Shown one piece after another: positions 17,203-26,522 of a stretch of DNA of 64,000 nucleotides. The translations under genes and the position numbers were made by a program. The DNA comes from Spirosoma luteum DSM 19990. Lineage in GTDB: Bacteria; Bacteroidota; Bacteroidia; Cytophagales; Spirosomataceae. Where the stretch lies: the NCBI RefSeq assembly GCF_000374065.1, contig NZ_KB893313.1, forward strand, positions 75,107-139,106, read 5' to 3'. How positions within the stretch are numbered: the stretch's first letter is position 1; each line of letters opens with the position of its first letter. The notes below the pieces were generated by a model. That model had not been told where the DNA came from, searched no databases, and saw nothing but the letters and a program-made list of their open reading frames with translations.

Positions 17203-20200
17203 GTGAAGCTCATAACGGAGAAATATACATACTTTTTTGTCGATGAACGTTTTGAAAAATGGTCAGGGACGCCGGTGTGTATACGTTTGCGTTGGTATCT
17301 ACATGCCGGAGTTCGATTAGTTGACCATACGCGTGACCAGTTGATACCCCGAAACTGGCTAATCTGTTTGCTTATTACGGGCTTACTCACCCTGCCCGTC
17401 CGGGTTTTTGCCAGCACACCAGAGCCGGAGTACCTCACCGTACGAAACGGTTTACCACAGGGGTTCATCAGTTCGATCATCCAGGACCAGCAGGGATTCA
17501 TCTGGCTCGCCACGCGCGATGGTCTTTGCCGGTATGATGGTATTCACTTCCGTATCTATACCCACATTCCCCAACAGACGCATTCCCTTTCTTTCGGGAG
17601 CATCTACGAAATAAAGCAAGATACTACCGGTAAGTTATGGATTCGAACGGAGAACAACCATATCGATTATTTTGACCCGGTAACGGAGCGGTCGAATCGA
17701 ATTTCTAACACCAGTGCATTCAGGCAGGCACTGGGTCGGGATAAACTCGTTGGTATCCAGCCCGATGAAGCAGGAAACGTTTGGGTAGCGACCCAGACGA
17801 ATGGTTTTTTTCGATTGAATGCAAACGGTTCGATTTCGCACCAACACCGGACCTTTCAGCGCGACGCCGTTCAGCCTGTACTGCACAGCTTGCTGGTCGA
17901 CCGCCGGAAACGGGTCTGGTTAGCCACGCAGGACGGACTTTTCCGGTACGACTCCGACACCAAGCAGCTAACGCCCTTTCAGCAGGCACAGGGGTTACCC
18001 CAGAATGAGGTGTACCAGGTACACGAACGAAAAAACGGCGAGTTCATGCTCGGCTTTCCCGGCTATTTTGCCCTGTTCGACCCCGTGAGTGGCCGCGTTC
18101 GGCAGGTAGTGGATTTGCCCAATGAACCCGGCTTACCCCTGTTTGCTACCGACTCGCACGGCGTTGACTACGTCAATCAAAATCGCTATACCGACAAAAA
18201 AGGACTGGTTTCGCTCTTCGGGAGCCCATCCTTTCAATCGCCTAAACTCGCCCGATTCTCTACAATATCCCTGCTTATCGACCGGACCAATGTCCTCTGG
18301 CTTGGCCTCAACGGCGACGGAGTAATAAAATACGATTTAAACAAACGCCCCTTCCAGACCTGGCCACACAGCCGTAATTTCCAGACCGACTGGCTAACCC
18401 AGCAACTGGGCATCCCCAATGATGCTATTCCGGGGGCTATCCGGCAGCAGTCCCCCGCCAGTATCCGGTACCAGTTCGACGGACGTGGTGTGCTCTGGAT
18501 AAGCAGTCGGCAAACTGTCCCCTACCAGTACGACGCTTCCCGCCAAACCTTCACTCCAATAGTACCTACCGGTATCGAAACGCGCTGGCTCAAAAACGGC
18601 AATTTTCGGTTTACAGCGATGGCTACCGGAGCACAGGGTGAACTTTGGGGCCTGCTGGGGCCCGACAATCAGGCGGTTGTGCGCTACAACCCCGATAAAA
18701 AGAGTTTTACGGCCTTTCCGCTGCCCATACCACCCAACCACCCTTATGTTATAACGGCGATGGTGGTGGATGGCGGGCGCGTTTATCTGGCAACCGAAAA
18801 CCAGGGACTGTTACGGGCCGACCTGTCCCAAAAGCGGCTTATTCACTGGAATAGTGTACCGGCTGATCCCCAGTCTTTACCGGGCAACTCACTGCTGTGC
18901 CTCGTTCAGGACCCAAGGCACTATAACTTCCTCTGGATTGGCACGTTTGGCGAGGGCCTTTGTCGGCTGGATAAGATAACGGGGCAGATTAAGCGGTTCA
19001 CCATTGGGCAGGGCTTATCTAATAATGTCATTTACGCCATCCAAACCGACAAGCAGGGTCATCTGTGGTTAAGTACCAACCGGGGTCTGGGCCGGTTCGA
19101 CACCCGCACGTACGAAGTGCGAAGCTACATGAGTGATGATGGCTTACCGAGTGAAGAATTTAAGCAGTTCCATGATGTCGCCCTACCCGATGGCCGCCTG
19201 ATTTTTGGCGGTATTGGTGGTTATACCGTGTTTAATCCGGTCCGGATTCGGGAAGATGCGGTAAAAGCGGTAGTGGCCCTAACGGGACTCCGCATCAATA
19301 ACCAACTGGTCACGGCTGCCATGCCGGATTCACCCCTCCAGAAGGTCATTAACGAAACAGCTGAAATAGTCCTGTCCAGCGGGCAAAACTTTTTATCCAT
19401 CGACTTCGCAGCCCTTGAATATAACCAACCGTATAAAAATCAGTACCGGTACAAACTCATTGGTCTGGATAAAGACTGGGTATACAGTGGAAATGTATCG
19501 ACGGCTACGTATACTAACCTGCCCCCAAATAAGTATACATTCATTGTCAATGCCTCCAACACATCGGGCGTCTGGAGTCCGTCCAGTCATTCGCTGGGCA
19601 TCGTTATCAAACCGCCCATCTGGGCAACCTGGTGGGCCTACTTGGGTTACGCATTGCTGGTGGCAGGTGGAATTGTGCTGTTTCTCAGGGTTCGTATCCG
19701 TCGTATGCAACAGAAGGGTCAGTTGAAACTGCGGGAACAGGAATCCTTGCAGTTAAAACACCTGGATGAGGTAAAAAGCCGGTTTTTTGCCAATATCACT
19801 CATGAACTGAGAACACCTCTGACCCTGATTCTAACACCGTTAGAACAGGTAATCCAGGACTCGGTCAACTCGCCTTACTACAACCGTCTTTCGCTGATCT
19901 ACCGTAATGCCAGCCGTCTGCTGCGGCTTATCAACGAGTTACTCGATCTGGCCAAACTCGACGCCGGCAACCTGACAATAACACCTACCCCCGCCGATTT
20001 GCCGGAGTTTATCCAGCGTACGGTCGGCTCCTTTATGGAAGAAGCAAAACGAAAGCGCATACGGTTACAGTTGACGAGCACTTTCGAGCAGCCTTATTAC
20101 TGGTTCGATCCGGATAAAATTGAAAAGATAGTGAGTAACCTGCTATCGAATGCACTAAAATTCACGGATGAAGACGGTTCGATAAACGTGTTTGTTAAGG

Positions 20201-21354
20201 CGACTCCGATTGATTCGGCACTGGCCAATTCAATGAACAGTGACCTGGTGAAACTCATTGTTCAGAATACCGGTACTGTAATTCCGGATCAAAAACTGCC
20301 GCGTATTTTCGACCGGTTTTACCAGATTGACCCACAGGCAGAGGGAGCTATTGGTGGCTCAGGTATTGGCCTGGCCCTGGTGAAAGAATTAGTTGAGATG
20401 ATGCAGGGTACTGTGCTGGTAGCCAGTCAGCCCGGCCACGGAACAACCTTCACCATTGAGTTGCCCTGCCGACAGGCCCGGGCGGGTATGGTAGCCGAAA
20501 TAAAACCGAGTGAACCCTCATCGGCAGGTATCGCCACGGTACCCGCTACCGACTATACCGACACGGCCGATGAAAAAGTGTACCGAATTCTACTGGTAGA
20601 GGATAATGATGAACTGGCCGACTATATCCTGTCTACCCTGAAAACGGAAGGCCGTATAAAGCGGGTCAGCAATGGTCGGCTGGGGGTATCAGCCGCCCTG
20701 GCCGATGGTCCCGATATTATTGTCAGCGACGTGTTGATGCCCGAAATGGATGGCTACGAATTATGCCGCCAATTGAAGGGGAACCCTATCACGAATCACA
20801 TACCGATAATTCTGCTCACGGCTAAAGCGTCAGTTGATAGTCGGCTGGAGGGATTGATGGCGGGTGCGGATGATTATTTGGCCAAGCCATTTCAGGTCGA
20901 CGAGTTACGGGGGCGGGTTCGCAACCGGCTGGAACTCCAGGCACGAACGCGTCAGCATATCCGGACCCAGCTCCTGGGAGCCGGTAACCTGCCTACCACC
21001 AGCAAGGACCCGCAGGATGAATTTATGAACCGGATTTATAGTCTGCTGGAAGAACGGCTGGACGATACCACATTTGGGGTTGAACCCCTGGCCATGGCAA
21101 TGAACATGAGCCGGATGCACCTGAACCGAAAAGTAAAAGTAATGACCGGACTGACTCCCATTGAACTTATACGGGTCATACGGCTTCGAAAAGGGGCTGA
21201 ACTGTTGCTCTCCGGTATGTCGGTATCGGAAACGGCGGACCGGGTTGGCTTCGATACCGCAGCTTATTTTTCAAAAGTATTTAAGGAACAGTACCACCTA
21301 ACCCCCTCTGACTATATCGATCAACACCGCGATGAAGTAGCCCGGAATCAATAA
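17203..21354 (+). CDS. Hybrid two-component system regulator (propeller sensor, kinase, receiver, AraC output)
   Basis: A one-protein signalling system of 1383 residues. In order: a signal peptide or membrane anchor (about 51-70), Reg_prop propeller repeats (about 75-700, for example GFIWLATRDGLCRYDG), a Y_Y_Y domain (about 725-800), a membrane helix (about 808-830), HisKA with H867 in FANITHELRTP, HATPase (NLLSNALKFT; GGSGIGLALVKEL), a receiver (about 1127-1245, acceptor D1176 in VSDVLMPEMDG), and an AraC-type helix-turn-helix (about 1273-1380). Such regulators usually sense a sugar breakdown product in the periplasm and switch on a nearby polysaccharide locus; none is in this window. The start is uncertain: GTG at 17203 or TTG at 17341. 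The TTG start leaves a normal promoter gap and puts the signal peptide at the N-terminus. Confidence 0.93.
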   Translation: MKLITEKYTYFFVDERFEKWSGTPVCIRLRWYLHAGVRLVDHTRDQLIPRNWLICLLITGLLTLPVRVFASTPEPEYLTVRNGLPQGFISSIIQDQQGFIWLATRDGLCRYDGIHFRIYTHIPQQTHSLSFGSIYEIKQDTTGKLWIRTENNHIDYFDPVTERSNRISNTSAFRQALGRDKLVGIQPDEAGNVWVATQTNGFFRLNANGSISHQHRTFQRDAVQPVLHSLLVDRRKRVWLATQDGLFRYDSDTKQLTPFQQAQGLPQNEVYQVHERKNGEFMLGFPGYFALFDPVSGRVRQVVDLPNEPGLPLFATDSHGVDYVNQNRYTDKKGLVSLFGSPSFQSPKLARFSTISLLIDRTNVLWLGLNGDGVIKYDLNKRPFQTWPHSRNFQTDWLTQQLGIPNDAIPGAIRQQSPASIRYQFDGRGVLWISSRQTVPYQYDASRQTFTPIVPTGIETRWLKNGNFRFTAMATGAQGELWGLLGPDNQAVVRYNPDKKSFTAFPLPIPPNHPYVITAMVVDGGRVYLATENQGLLRADLSQKRLIHWNSVPADPQSLPGNSLLCLVQDPRHYNFLWIGTFGEGLCRLDKITGQIKRFTIGQGLSNNVIYAIQTDKQGHLWLSTNRGLGRFDTRTYEVRSYMSDDGLPSEEFKQFHDVALPDGRLIFGGIGGYTVFNPVRIREDAVKAVVALTGLRINNQLVTAAMPDSPLQKVINETAEIVLSSGQNFLSIDFAALEYNQPYKNQYRYKLIGLDKDWVYSGNVSTATYTNLPPNKYTFIVNASNTSGVWSPSSHSLGIVIKPPIWATWWAYLGYALLVAGGIVLFLRVRIRRMQQKGQLKLREQESLQLKHLDEVKSRFFANITHELRTPLTLILTPLEQVIQDSVNSPYYNRLSLIYRNASRLLRLINELLDLAKLDAGNLTITPTPADLPEFIQRTVGSFMEEAKRKRIRLQLTSTFEQPYYWFDPDKIEKIVSNLLSNALKFTDEDGSINVFVKATPIDSALANSMNSDLVKLIVQNTGTVIPDQKLPRIFDRFYQIDPQAEGAIGGSGIGLALVKELVEMMQGTVLVASQPGHGTTFTIELPCRQARAGMVAEIKPSEPSSAGIATVPATDYTDTADEKVYRILLVEDNDELADYILSTLKTEGRIKRVSNGRLGVSAALADGPDIIVSDVLMPEMDGYELCRQLKGNPITNHIPIILLTAKASVDSRLEGLMAGADDYLAKPFQVDELRGRVRNRLELQARTRQHIRTQLLGAGNLPTTSKDPQDEFMNRIYSLLEERLDDTTFGVEPLAMAMNMSRMHLNRKVKVMTGLTPIELIRVIRLRKGAELLLSGMSVSETADRVGFDTAAYFSKVFKEQYHLTPSDYIDQHRDEVARNQ
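17282..17289 (+). promoter_or_regulatory. Candidate -7 element for the hybrid regulator
   Basis: TACGTTTG fits TAnnTTTG. It lies inside the longer possible reading frame of the hybrid regulator but 52 bases before the TTG at 17341, which would support that later start. A TTTG at 17251-17254 is 27 bases upstream, farther than the usual 19-21. Confidence 0.25.
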
Positions 21355-21544
21355 ACGCGGGACTTGCCCCTTTTTTCGTGTCTCAAAACGGTTTTCCCTG
21401 CCTTTTGCCCTTTATTTCCCTCTTTTCAGCGGGCGCGGGCATCCTATGTTACAAACTTTATAGACCTTGTTACAAATGAGCAGGGTGAGGGTAGACATTA
21501 AACTTAGTATTGCATCAGTATTATCCTCTAAATACTCTGCGCTC

Positions 21545-21940
21545 ATGTCAACCTCTACTTTACCCTTTTCCAGCCGTTCCGCATCAATAGAGTGGCCCCC
21601 TCTCAAACTCTATCTTCGGGAAACGGGCCGTCAACTTTTCTCCGTCACTGACCTAGTTTACCTCCAGGCCGTTGCCAACTATAGCTGGCTGAACTGGGCC
21701 GATGGCCGGCGTATGCTCATGCCCCGTACCCTTAAATATTATTCCCCCCAGTTACCACCGGAGATGTTCGTCAGACTCCATCGAAACTGCGTAGTCAACC
21801 GGTTCTTCGTTGACCGGCTGGAGCGTACGGATACGGGTGGACTGGTTCATCTGAGCACCGGCGAGGTGCTACCCGTTTCGCGCAGACGATGGACCCAGGT
21901 AAGACGGCAGTTTGCTGCCTACCGAATGAATGTGAATTAA
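21545..21940 (+). CDS. LytTR DNA-binding protein
   Basis: A compact 131-residue transcription factor consisting almost only of a LytTR domain (about residues 22-128): YLQAVANYSWLNWADGRRML, MFVRLHRNCVVNRFFVDRLE and the terminal GEVLPVSRRRWTQVRRQF. It has no receiver or sensor domain. The LytTR end GEV-x-PVSRRRWTQV is nearly identical to that of the LytTR-receiver protein at 3010-3930, so the two are paralogues. I chose the ATG at 21545; an in-frame ATG at 21467 would add 26 unconserved residues. It follows the hybrid regulator gene by 190 bases on the same strand. Confidence 0.88.
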   Translation: MSTSTLPFSSRSASIEWPPLKLYLRETGRQLFSVTDLVYLQAVANYSWLNWADGRRMLMPRTLKYYSPQLPPEMFVRLHRNCVVNRFFVDRLERTDTGGLVHLSTGEVLPVSRRRWTQVRRQFAAYRMNVN

Positions 21941-21960
21941 CTACCAACGGCTTCTTATCA

Positions 21961-22016
21961 ACAACAAAGCAGGTTCTCGCATCGAACTAGTTCAATGCGA
22001 GAACCTGCTTTGTTGT
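21961..22016. terminator. Long near-perfect palindrome, two-way terminator
   Basis: Arms of 22 bases at 21961-21982 and 21995-22016 (ACAACAAAGCAGGTTCTCGC... and its complement) are perfectly complementary. The 12-base centre itself holds the palindrome GAACTAGTTC. It sits between convergent transcription units (LytTR gene and the molybdenum hydroxylase operon), so it can end both. Confidence 0.8.
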
Positions 22017-22088
22017 CCCTCTACGATTCCCCGAAAATTACCAGCCTGTTTTAATCCGCGCCATCCGCGTTTCAGGCTTTACACACTA

Positions 22089-22892
22089 TCAGGCAACGGC
22101 CTCCAGGGCCCGCTGCAAATACACGCTGGCCAGGTGTACCCGGTATTTCTCCGAGGCAAAATTATCCGACATGATGGACTGCCCCCTACCAACGGGTCCG
22201 GGTTCCTGGCCGCTATTCAGATTTCCCTCCACGTCCGTGTCCCGAAATGGCGTATCCGATACCCCAGAAAAGGCAACGCTTACCTGTCCATCGGCCTGTT
22301 TTACAATCGCACAGCCAACGAGGGCGTAGCGGGAGGCAGGCTGTGCAAACTTCTGATAGGTCGATTTACTACCTGCCGACACCGGCACCCGAACCTGCGT
22401 AATAAGCTCATCCTCGTGCAACGCGGTACTGAACAGGCCCGTAAAGAAATCGGTGGCGGGAATGGACCGCTCTCCGTTGGAGCCGGTCACCACAATGGTG
22501 GCGTTGGCCGCCAGCACCAGCGCGGGCCAGTCGGCGGAGGGGTCGGCGTGGGCCAGGGAACCGCCAATGGTTCCCCGGTTTCGTACGGCCGGGTCACCAA
22601 TGTGGGCTGCGCCCTCGGCAAACAGTGATAGTTTCTCTTTCACCAGTTGCGAGTCGGCAATTTCGGCGTGGGTCGAACCGCCCCCAATCACCAGTTCGTC
22701 GCCATCCATCGAAATTCCTTTCAGTTCAGGTATCCGGCCCACATCCACCAGCGTGTCGGGCATGTTCAGGCGCAGTTTCATGGAGGGTATCAGGCTATGT
22801 CCGCCCGACAGGGCTTTTCCGCCCCCGGCCAGCATGGATACCGCTTCGGCAATGCTGCTGGCCCGTTTGTAGTCAAAAGGGTAGGTTATCAT
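22089..22892 (-). CDS. Molybdenum hydroxylase FAD-binding subunit (CoxM-like)
   Basis: A 267-residue medium subunit of a xanthine dehydrogenase/CO dehydrogenase-type enzyme. It carries electrons between FAD and the iron-sulfur subunit. The FAD motifs are the N-terminal GGGKALSGGHSLIPSMKLR region (about 23-41) and RNRGTIGGSLAHADPSAD (about 102-119), both characteristic. The C-terminal CO-dehydrogenase flavoprotein domain follows. It is the last gene of an operon reading coxG-, coxS-, coxL-, coxM-like, six bases after the large subunit gene. Length is normal (the family is about 260-290). Confidence 0.93.
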   Translation of the reverse strand: MITYPFDYKRASSIAEAVSMLAGGGKALSGGHSLIPSMKLRLNMPDTLVDVGRIPELKGISMDGDELVIGGGSTHAEIADSQLVKEKLSLFAEGAAHIGDPAVRNRGTIGGSLAHADPSADWPALVLAANATIVVTGSNGERSIPATDFFTGLFSTALHEDELITQVRVPVSAGSKSTYQKFAQPASRYALVGCAIVKQADGQVSVAFSGVSDTPFRDTDVEGNLNSGQEPGPVGRGQSIMSDNFASEKYRVHLASVYLQRALEAVA

Positions 22893-22898
22893 GGTAGT

Positions 22899-25271
22899 TT
22901 AGTTCATGGCCTGCCACACCCGTTCGGAGGTGAGGGGCATCAGGATATCTTTCGGTTTATGACCGGCACTCCAGAGTGCGTCGATTACAGCGTTCACTAC
23001 GGCGGGGGTCGAGCCAATAGCACCGGCCTCCCCGGCTCCTTTCACACCCAGTGGGTTATGCGGGCAGGGTGTCACCTGACGGTCGGTCTCAAACATGGGC
23101 AGGTCGTCGGCGCGGGGCATGCAGTAGTCCATGTATGAACCATTGGTCAACTGCCCGTTTTCGTCGTAGATAGTTCCCTCAAACAACGCCTGTCCGATTC
23201 CCTGTGCCAGACCACCGTGAATTTGGCCGTCCACAATCATCGGGTTAATCACGTTACCCACGTCATCCACCGCAATCATGCGTTTCAGCGTTACCTTACC
23301 CGTTTCTTTGTCCACTTCCACCACTGCAATATGGCAACCGAAGGGATAGGTGAAGTTGGCCGGGTCGTAGAAACTGGAGAAGTCAAGTCCTGGCTCCAGC
23401 CCCGCCGGATAAATGTGTGGTACGTAGGCCGTCAGGGCCACATCGCCAAAACTGATGGATTTGTCGGTGCCTTTCACCGTCCATTTCCCTTCGGCGTATT
23501 CAAGGTCCCCTTCGGCGCATTCGAGTTTGTGAGCCGCAATTTTGCCCCCCTTTTCCAGAATTTTATCGATACTTTTCACGATGGCCGAACCACCCACCGC
23601 CAGCGACCGCGAGCCGTAGGTCCCCATACCAAACGCGATGGTGTCAGAATCACCGTGAACAAGGTCAACATCATCCATGGGGATACCGAGCTTATCGGCC
23701 ACTACCTGCACGAAGGTTGTTTCGTGGCCCTGCCCGTGCGAGTGCGAACCGGTAAATACGCTCACTTTCCCCGTGGGCTGCACCCGCACCTGCGCCGACT
23801 CGAACAAGCCCGCCCGCGCACCGAGGGAACCCACCACCGCCGAGGGCGCAATACCACAGGCTTCGACGTAGGTCGAGAAACCAACGCCAAGAATCTTATT
23901 GGTTTTGGCCGCTTCAGCCTGCTCTTTCCGGAAATCGTCATAGGCCAGCATTTCCAGCCCTCGTTTCAGCACAGCCTCGTAGTTGCCCGAGTCGTATTGC
24001 AGAGCCACCTGCGTCTGGTAACCCGGCTGCTCCACGCCATCGAAGGGGGGAATAAAATTCTGGAACCTGAGTTCGGCCGGGTCTCTACCCATTTCGAGCG
24101 CGGCCAGGTCCATCAGGCGTTCGAGCAAGTAGGTTGCTTCGGGTCGTCCGGCTCCCCGATAGGCATCGACGGCAACGGTGTGAGTGAACACACACGTCAT
24201 GTCGATGTTGATTTTGGGGGTCGTGTACAGTCCCTGCAACAGTGTACCGTGCAGGTACGTCGGAACAGCGGGCGCAAACGTAGACAGGTACGCGCCCATG
24301 TTGGCCACCGTCTTTATCCGCAGCCCCAGAATGTTCCCGTCGGCATCGAAGCCCATCTCAGCTTTGGTGGCGTGGTCGCGGCCGTGGGCGTCGGTCAGAA
24401 ACGCTTCCGACCGGTCGGAGGTCCATTTTACGGGTTGCCCGAGTTGCTTCGACGACCAGGTTACCAGCGCTTCTTCGGTATAATGATAGATTTTCGACCC
24501 GAAGCCACCACCCACATCCGGCCCCACTACCCGCACTTTGTGTTCGGGAATACCCAGCACAAAAGCGCACATCAGCAGTCGAATCAGGTGCGGATTCTGG
24601 GTGGAGGTGTACAGCGTGTACTTGTCGAACGTTTCATCGTAAGAGCCGATGTAGGCACGGGGTTCCATGGCATTGGGCACCACCCGCTGGTTGACGAATT
24701 CGAGTTCGGTGATATGGGCCGCCTTTTCCATGGCCGCATCTACCTCTTCAATGGGGTTGCCAAAGGTCCAGTCGAATGCCTTATTATCCGGGAACTGCTC
24801 GTGTACTTTGGGAGCATCGGGCAAAAGGGCGTCGGCGGGTGCTGCTACAGCGGGTAGCTCCTCCCACTCCACCATCACCAGTTCGGCGGCATCGATGGCA
24901 ATATCTTTAGTTTCGGCAATAACCACTGCTACGGCATCTCCTACGTGTTTGGCGGTGCTGCCCGTCGGAATCAGCATGGGGTGTTTAGGCTCCCGCATGG
25001 CTTCGCCATCGCGGAAATTCACCTGCCAGCCGCACGGTACCCCGTTGACATCGGCCAAATCGTCGCCGGTATAAATGGCGATAACGCCCGGCATGGCTTT
25101 CGCTTCGTCCAGGTCAATGCTACTGACGCGGGCGTGGGCGTAGGGGCTGCGTACAAAGTGGGCATGGAGCATGCCGGGTAGTACGATATCGTCGGTGTAC
25201 CGCCCTTTTCCGGTAATAAACCGCTTGTCTTCCCGGCGTTTTATCGACTGTCCTATGAATTTATTACTCAT
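22899..25271 (-). CDS. Molybdenum hydroxylase large subunit, form II CoxL-like
   Basis: A 790-residue molybdopterin-cytosine-dinucleotide-binding catalytic subunit. The N-terminus GQSIKRREDKRFITGKGRYT and motifs PDVGGGFGSK (251-260) and VKGAGEAGAIGSTPA (C-terminal, with the catalytic glutamate) are typical. The active-site loop reads AYRGAGR (370-376). Form I CO dehydrogenases have AY-x-CSFR with a copper-binding cysteine; the AY-x-GAGR form marks form II enzymes, which mostly do not oxidise CO efficiently. The substrate is thus likely an aldehyde or N-heterocycle, but unknown. It lies between the small and FAD subunit genes with gaps of 11 and 6 bases. Confidence 0.93.
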   Translation of the reverse strand: MSNKFIGQSIKRREDKRFITGKGRYTDDIVLPGMLHAHFVRSPYAHARVSSIDLDEAKAMPGVIAIYTGDDLADVNGVPCGWQVNFRDGEAMREPKHPMLIPTGSTAKHVGDAVAVVIAETKDIAIDAAELVMVEWEELPAVAAPADALLPDAPKVHEQFPDNKAFDWTFGNPIEEVDAAMEKAAHITELEFVNQRVVPNAMEPRAYIGSYDETFDKYTLYTSTQNPHLIRLLMCAFVLGIPEHKVRVVGPDVGGGFGSKIYHYTEEALVTWSSKQLGQPVKWTSDRSEAFLTDAHGRDHATKAEMGFDADGNILGLRIKTVANMGAYLSTFAPAVPTYLHGTLLQGLYTTPKINIDMTCVFTHTVAVDAYRGAGRPEATYLLERLMDLAALEMGRDPAELRFQNFIPPFDGVEQPGYQTQVALQYDSGNYEAVLKRGLEMLAYDDFRKEQAEAAKTNKILGVGFSTYVEACGIAPSAVVGSLGARAGLFESAQVRVQPTGKVSVFTGSHSHGQGHETTFVQVVADKLGIPMDDVDLVHGDSDTIAFGMGTYGSRSLAVGGSAIVKSIDKILEKGGKIAAHKLECAEGDLEYAEGKWTVKGTDKSISFGDVALTAYVPHIYPAGLEPGLDFSSFYDPANFTYPFGCHIAVVEVDKETGKVTLKRMIAVDDVGNVINPMIVDGQIHGGLAQGIGQALFEGTIYDENGQLTNGSYMDYCMPRADDLPMFETDRQVTPCPHNPLGVKGAGEAGAIGSTPAVVNAVIDALWSAGHKPKDILMPLTSERVWQAMN

Positions 25272-25282
25272 GGTTCGCTTAG

Positions 25283-25852
25283 TTAGTGGGTTTCTACGAC
25301 TTCGCCGGTTGTTACATCGTTGGTGAACAGGTGTTTGTCAGCGTCTATCGGCTCTTCCTGTTGGTTGGGTTCAGGTTTCGTCGTATGCGTAGCCGCCCAT
25401 TGAATCGACTTCACAATGTTGTGGTAGCCCGTGCAGCGGCAAATGTTACCCTCCAGCGCGAATCGAATTTCCTCTTCCGAAGGAGTAGGGTTCCTCTTAA
25501 GCAGATCCGCAGCGGTCATAATCATGCCCGGTGTACAGTAGCCGCACTGTAGCCCGTGACACTCTTTGAAGCCTTCCTGCAACGGATGAAGTTGCATAGT
25601 CGTGGGGGTATCCTGGATAGCCAGCCCTTCAATGGTCGTTACGGAGCAACCATCTGCCTGAGCCGCCAGCAGGGTACATGACTTTACGGCTCCCCCATCC
25701 AGGTGAACCGTACAGGCTCCGCACGACGATGTATCACACCCAACATGGGTGCCGGTCAGCTGCAGCGTGTCGCGGAGAAAATACACCAGCAGGGTTCGGT
25801 CTTCGACCTCGGCCTTACGGGCTTTCCCATTTACGTTAATCTCGACTTGCAT
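25283..25852 (-). CDS. Molybdenum hydroxylase 2Fe-2S subunit (CoxS-like)
   Basis: A 189-residue iron-sulfur subunit with two [2Fe-2S] clusters. The plant-type ferredoxin motif is C-D-T-S-S-C-GAC (about 39-47) with a fourth cysteine in VKSCTLL. The second cluster uses QCGYCTPGM (about 101-109) and NICRCTGY (about 136-143). It passes electrons from the molybdenum centre to FAD. A 35-residue C-terminal tail rich in acid and threonine residues (after about 154) is longer than in most homologues. It is 11 bases upstream of the large subunit gene. Confidence 0.94.
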   Translation of the reverse strand: MQVEINVNGKARKAEVEDRTLLVYFLRDTLQLTGTHVGCDTSSCGACTVHLDGGAVKSCTLLAAQADGCSVTTIEGLAIQDTPTTMQLHPLQEGFKECHGLQCGYCTPGMIMTAADLLKRNPTPSEEEIRFALEGNICRCTGYHNIVKSIQWAATHTTKPEPNQQEEPIDADKHLFTNDVTTGEVVETH

Positions 25853-25933
25853 AGTTAGTTTACTGGTTTAGAGACGAATGAAGAGTCAATGATGAATTAT
25901 AAATGATGAATTATACCCACTGGCAAACATTCA
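25853..25933. repeat. Spacer with direct repeats of ATGATGAATTAT
   Basis: Between the coxG-like and coxS-like genes, ATGATGAATTAT occurs twice (25889-25900 and 25903-25914), and the partly complementary ATTCATCATTCAT follows near 25929-25941. The structure resembles intergenic family B in unit composition. It could form a hairpin in the operon transcript; its effect on expression is not known. Confidence 0.4.
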
Positions 25934-26377
25934 TCATTCATGTATGAGGGCTTCGTCGAAGTTGGCGAAGAACTGTTTGGTGAGGGTATTGGCAACGCCC
26001 GAAATAACCCGCTGACCCGTGCGGGCCAGTAAACCCGACAGCCGGGCGTCGCCATCGAAAGTCAGTTCGGTCTGGTCGTTATCGAGGGATTTTAGCGCGA
26101 TGTTGATGAGCGCGTCGGCGTTGCCTATTTTGCTGGTCTGCTTGACGTGCAGACTATAGCCTTCATTTTCGCGAATGTTCAGCAGCGACAGATTACCCGA
26201 AAAGGAACCACTTACGGGGCCCATTTTGATTTCGGCCAGGGCTTTGTACTGGTTGTCGTCAATCTGTTCGAGGGAGGATACGGCGGGGACAATCCGGGCT
26301 AGGGTCACCGGGTCCATCAACATAGTCCAAACTCTGCCGACGGGGGCATTCAGCACATGGGTTCCGGAAAGTTGCAT
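25934..26377 (-). CDS. CoxG-like SRPBCC protein
   Basis: A 147-residue protein of the CoxG (carbon monoxide dehydrogenase subunit G) family, START-fold proteins that help recruit or assemble molybdenum hydroxylases at the membrane. The signature is at the N-terminus: GTHVLNAPVGRVWTMLMDP (residues 5-23), followed by ARIVPAVSSLEQIDDNQY and the strand KMGPVSGSFSGN. It lacks the long C-terminal membrane anchor of some CoxG proteins. It is upstream of the coxS-like gene by 81 bases and downstream of a cysteine desulfurase gene by 145 bases, on the same strand. Confidence 0.92.
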   Translation of the reverse strand: MQLSGTHVLNAPVGRVWTMLMDPVTLARIVPAVSSLEQIDDNQYKALAEIKMGPVSGSFSGNLSLLNIRENEGYSLHVKQTSKIGNADALINIALKSLDNDQTELTFDGDARLSGLLARTGQRVISGVANTLTKQFFANFDEALIHE

Positions 26378-26522
26378 GGTAAGTTAAAAACGAGCGTTGG
26401 TCCTAAAACACGGTATTAGGGGCAATATACCTACTGCCTGTCTAACTATAGCCCAATTTTATCGTTTTTTTATACCATCCGTTTTTTTGTGCAACTTTCT
26501 GAATGAAAATGGGGTAAACCCT

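Noticed and set aside
23217-24857. 546-residue open frame on the plus strand
   Set aside because: It is antisense to the CoxL-like large subunit, is rich in histidine, arginine and glycine as expected of a complementary frame in GC-rich DNA, and has no domain or signal peptide.
22899-25271. Canonical aerobic CO dehydrogenase
   Set aside because: The active-site loop is AYRGAGR (form II), not AY-x-CSFR (form I), so a CO dehydrogenase label would overstate the evidence.
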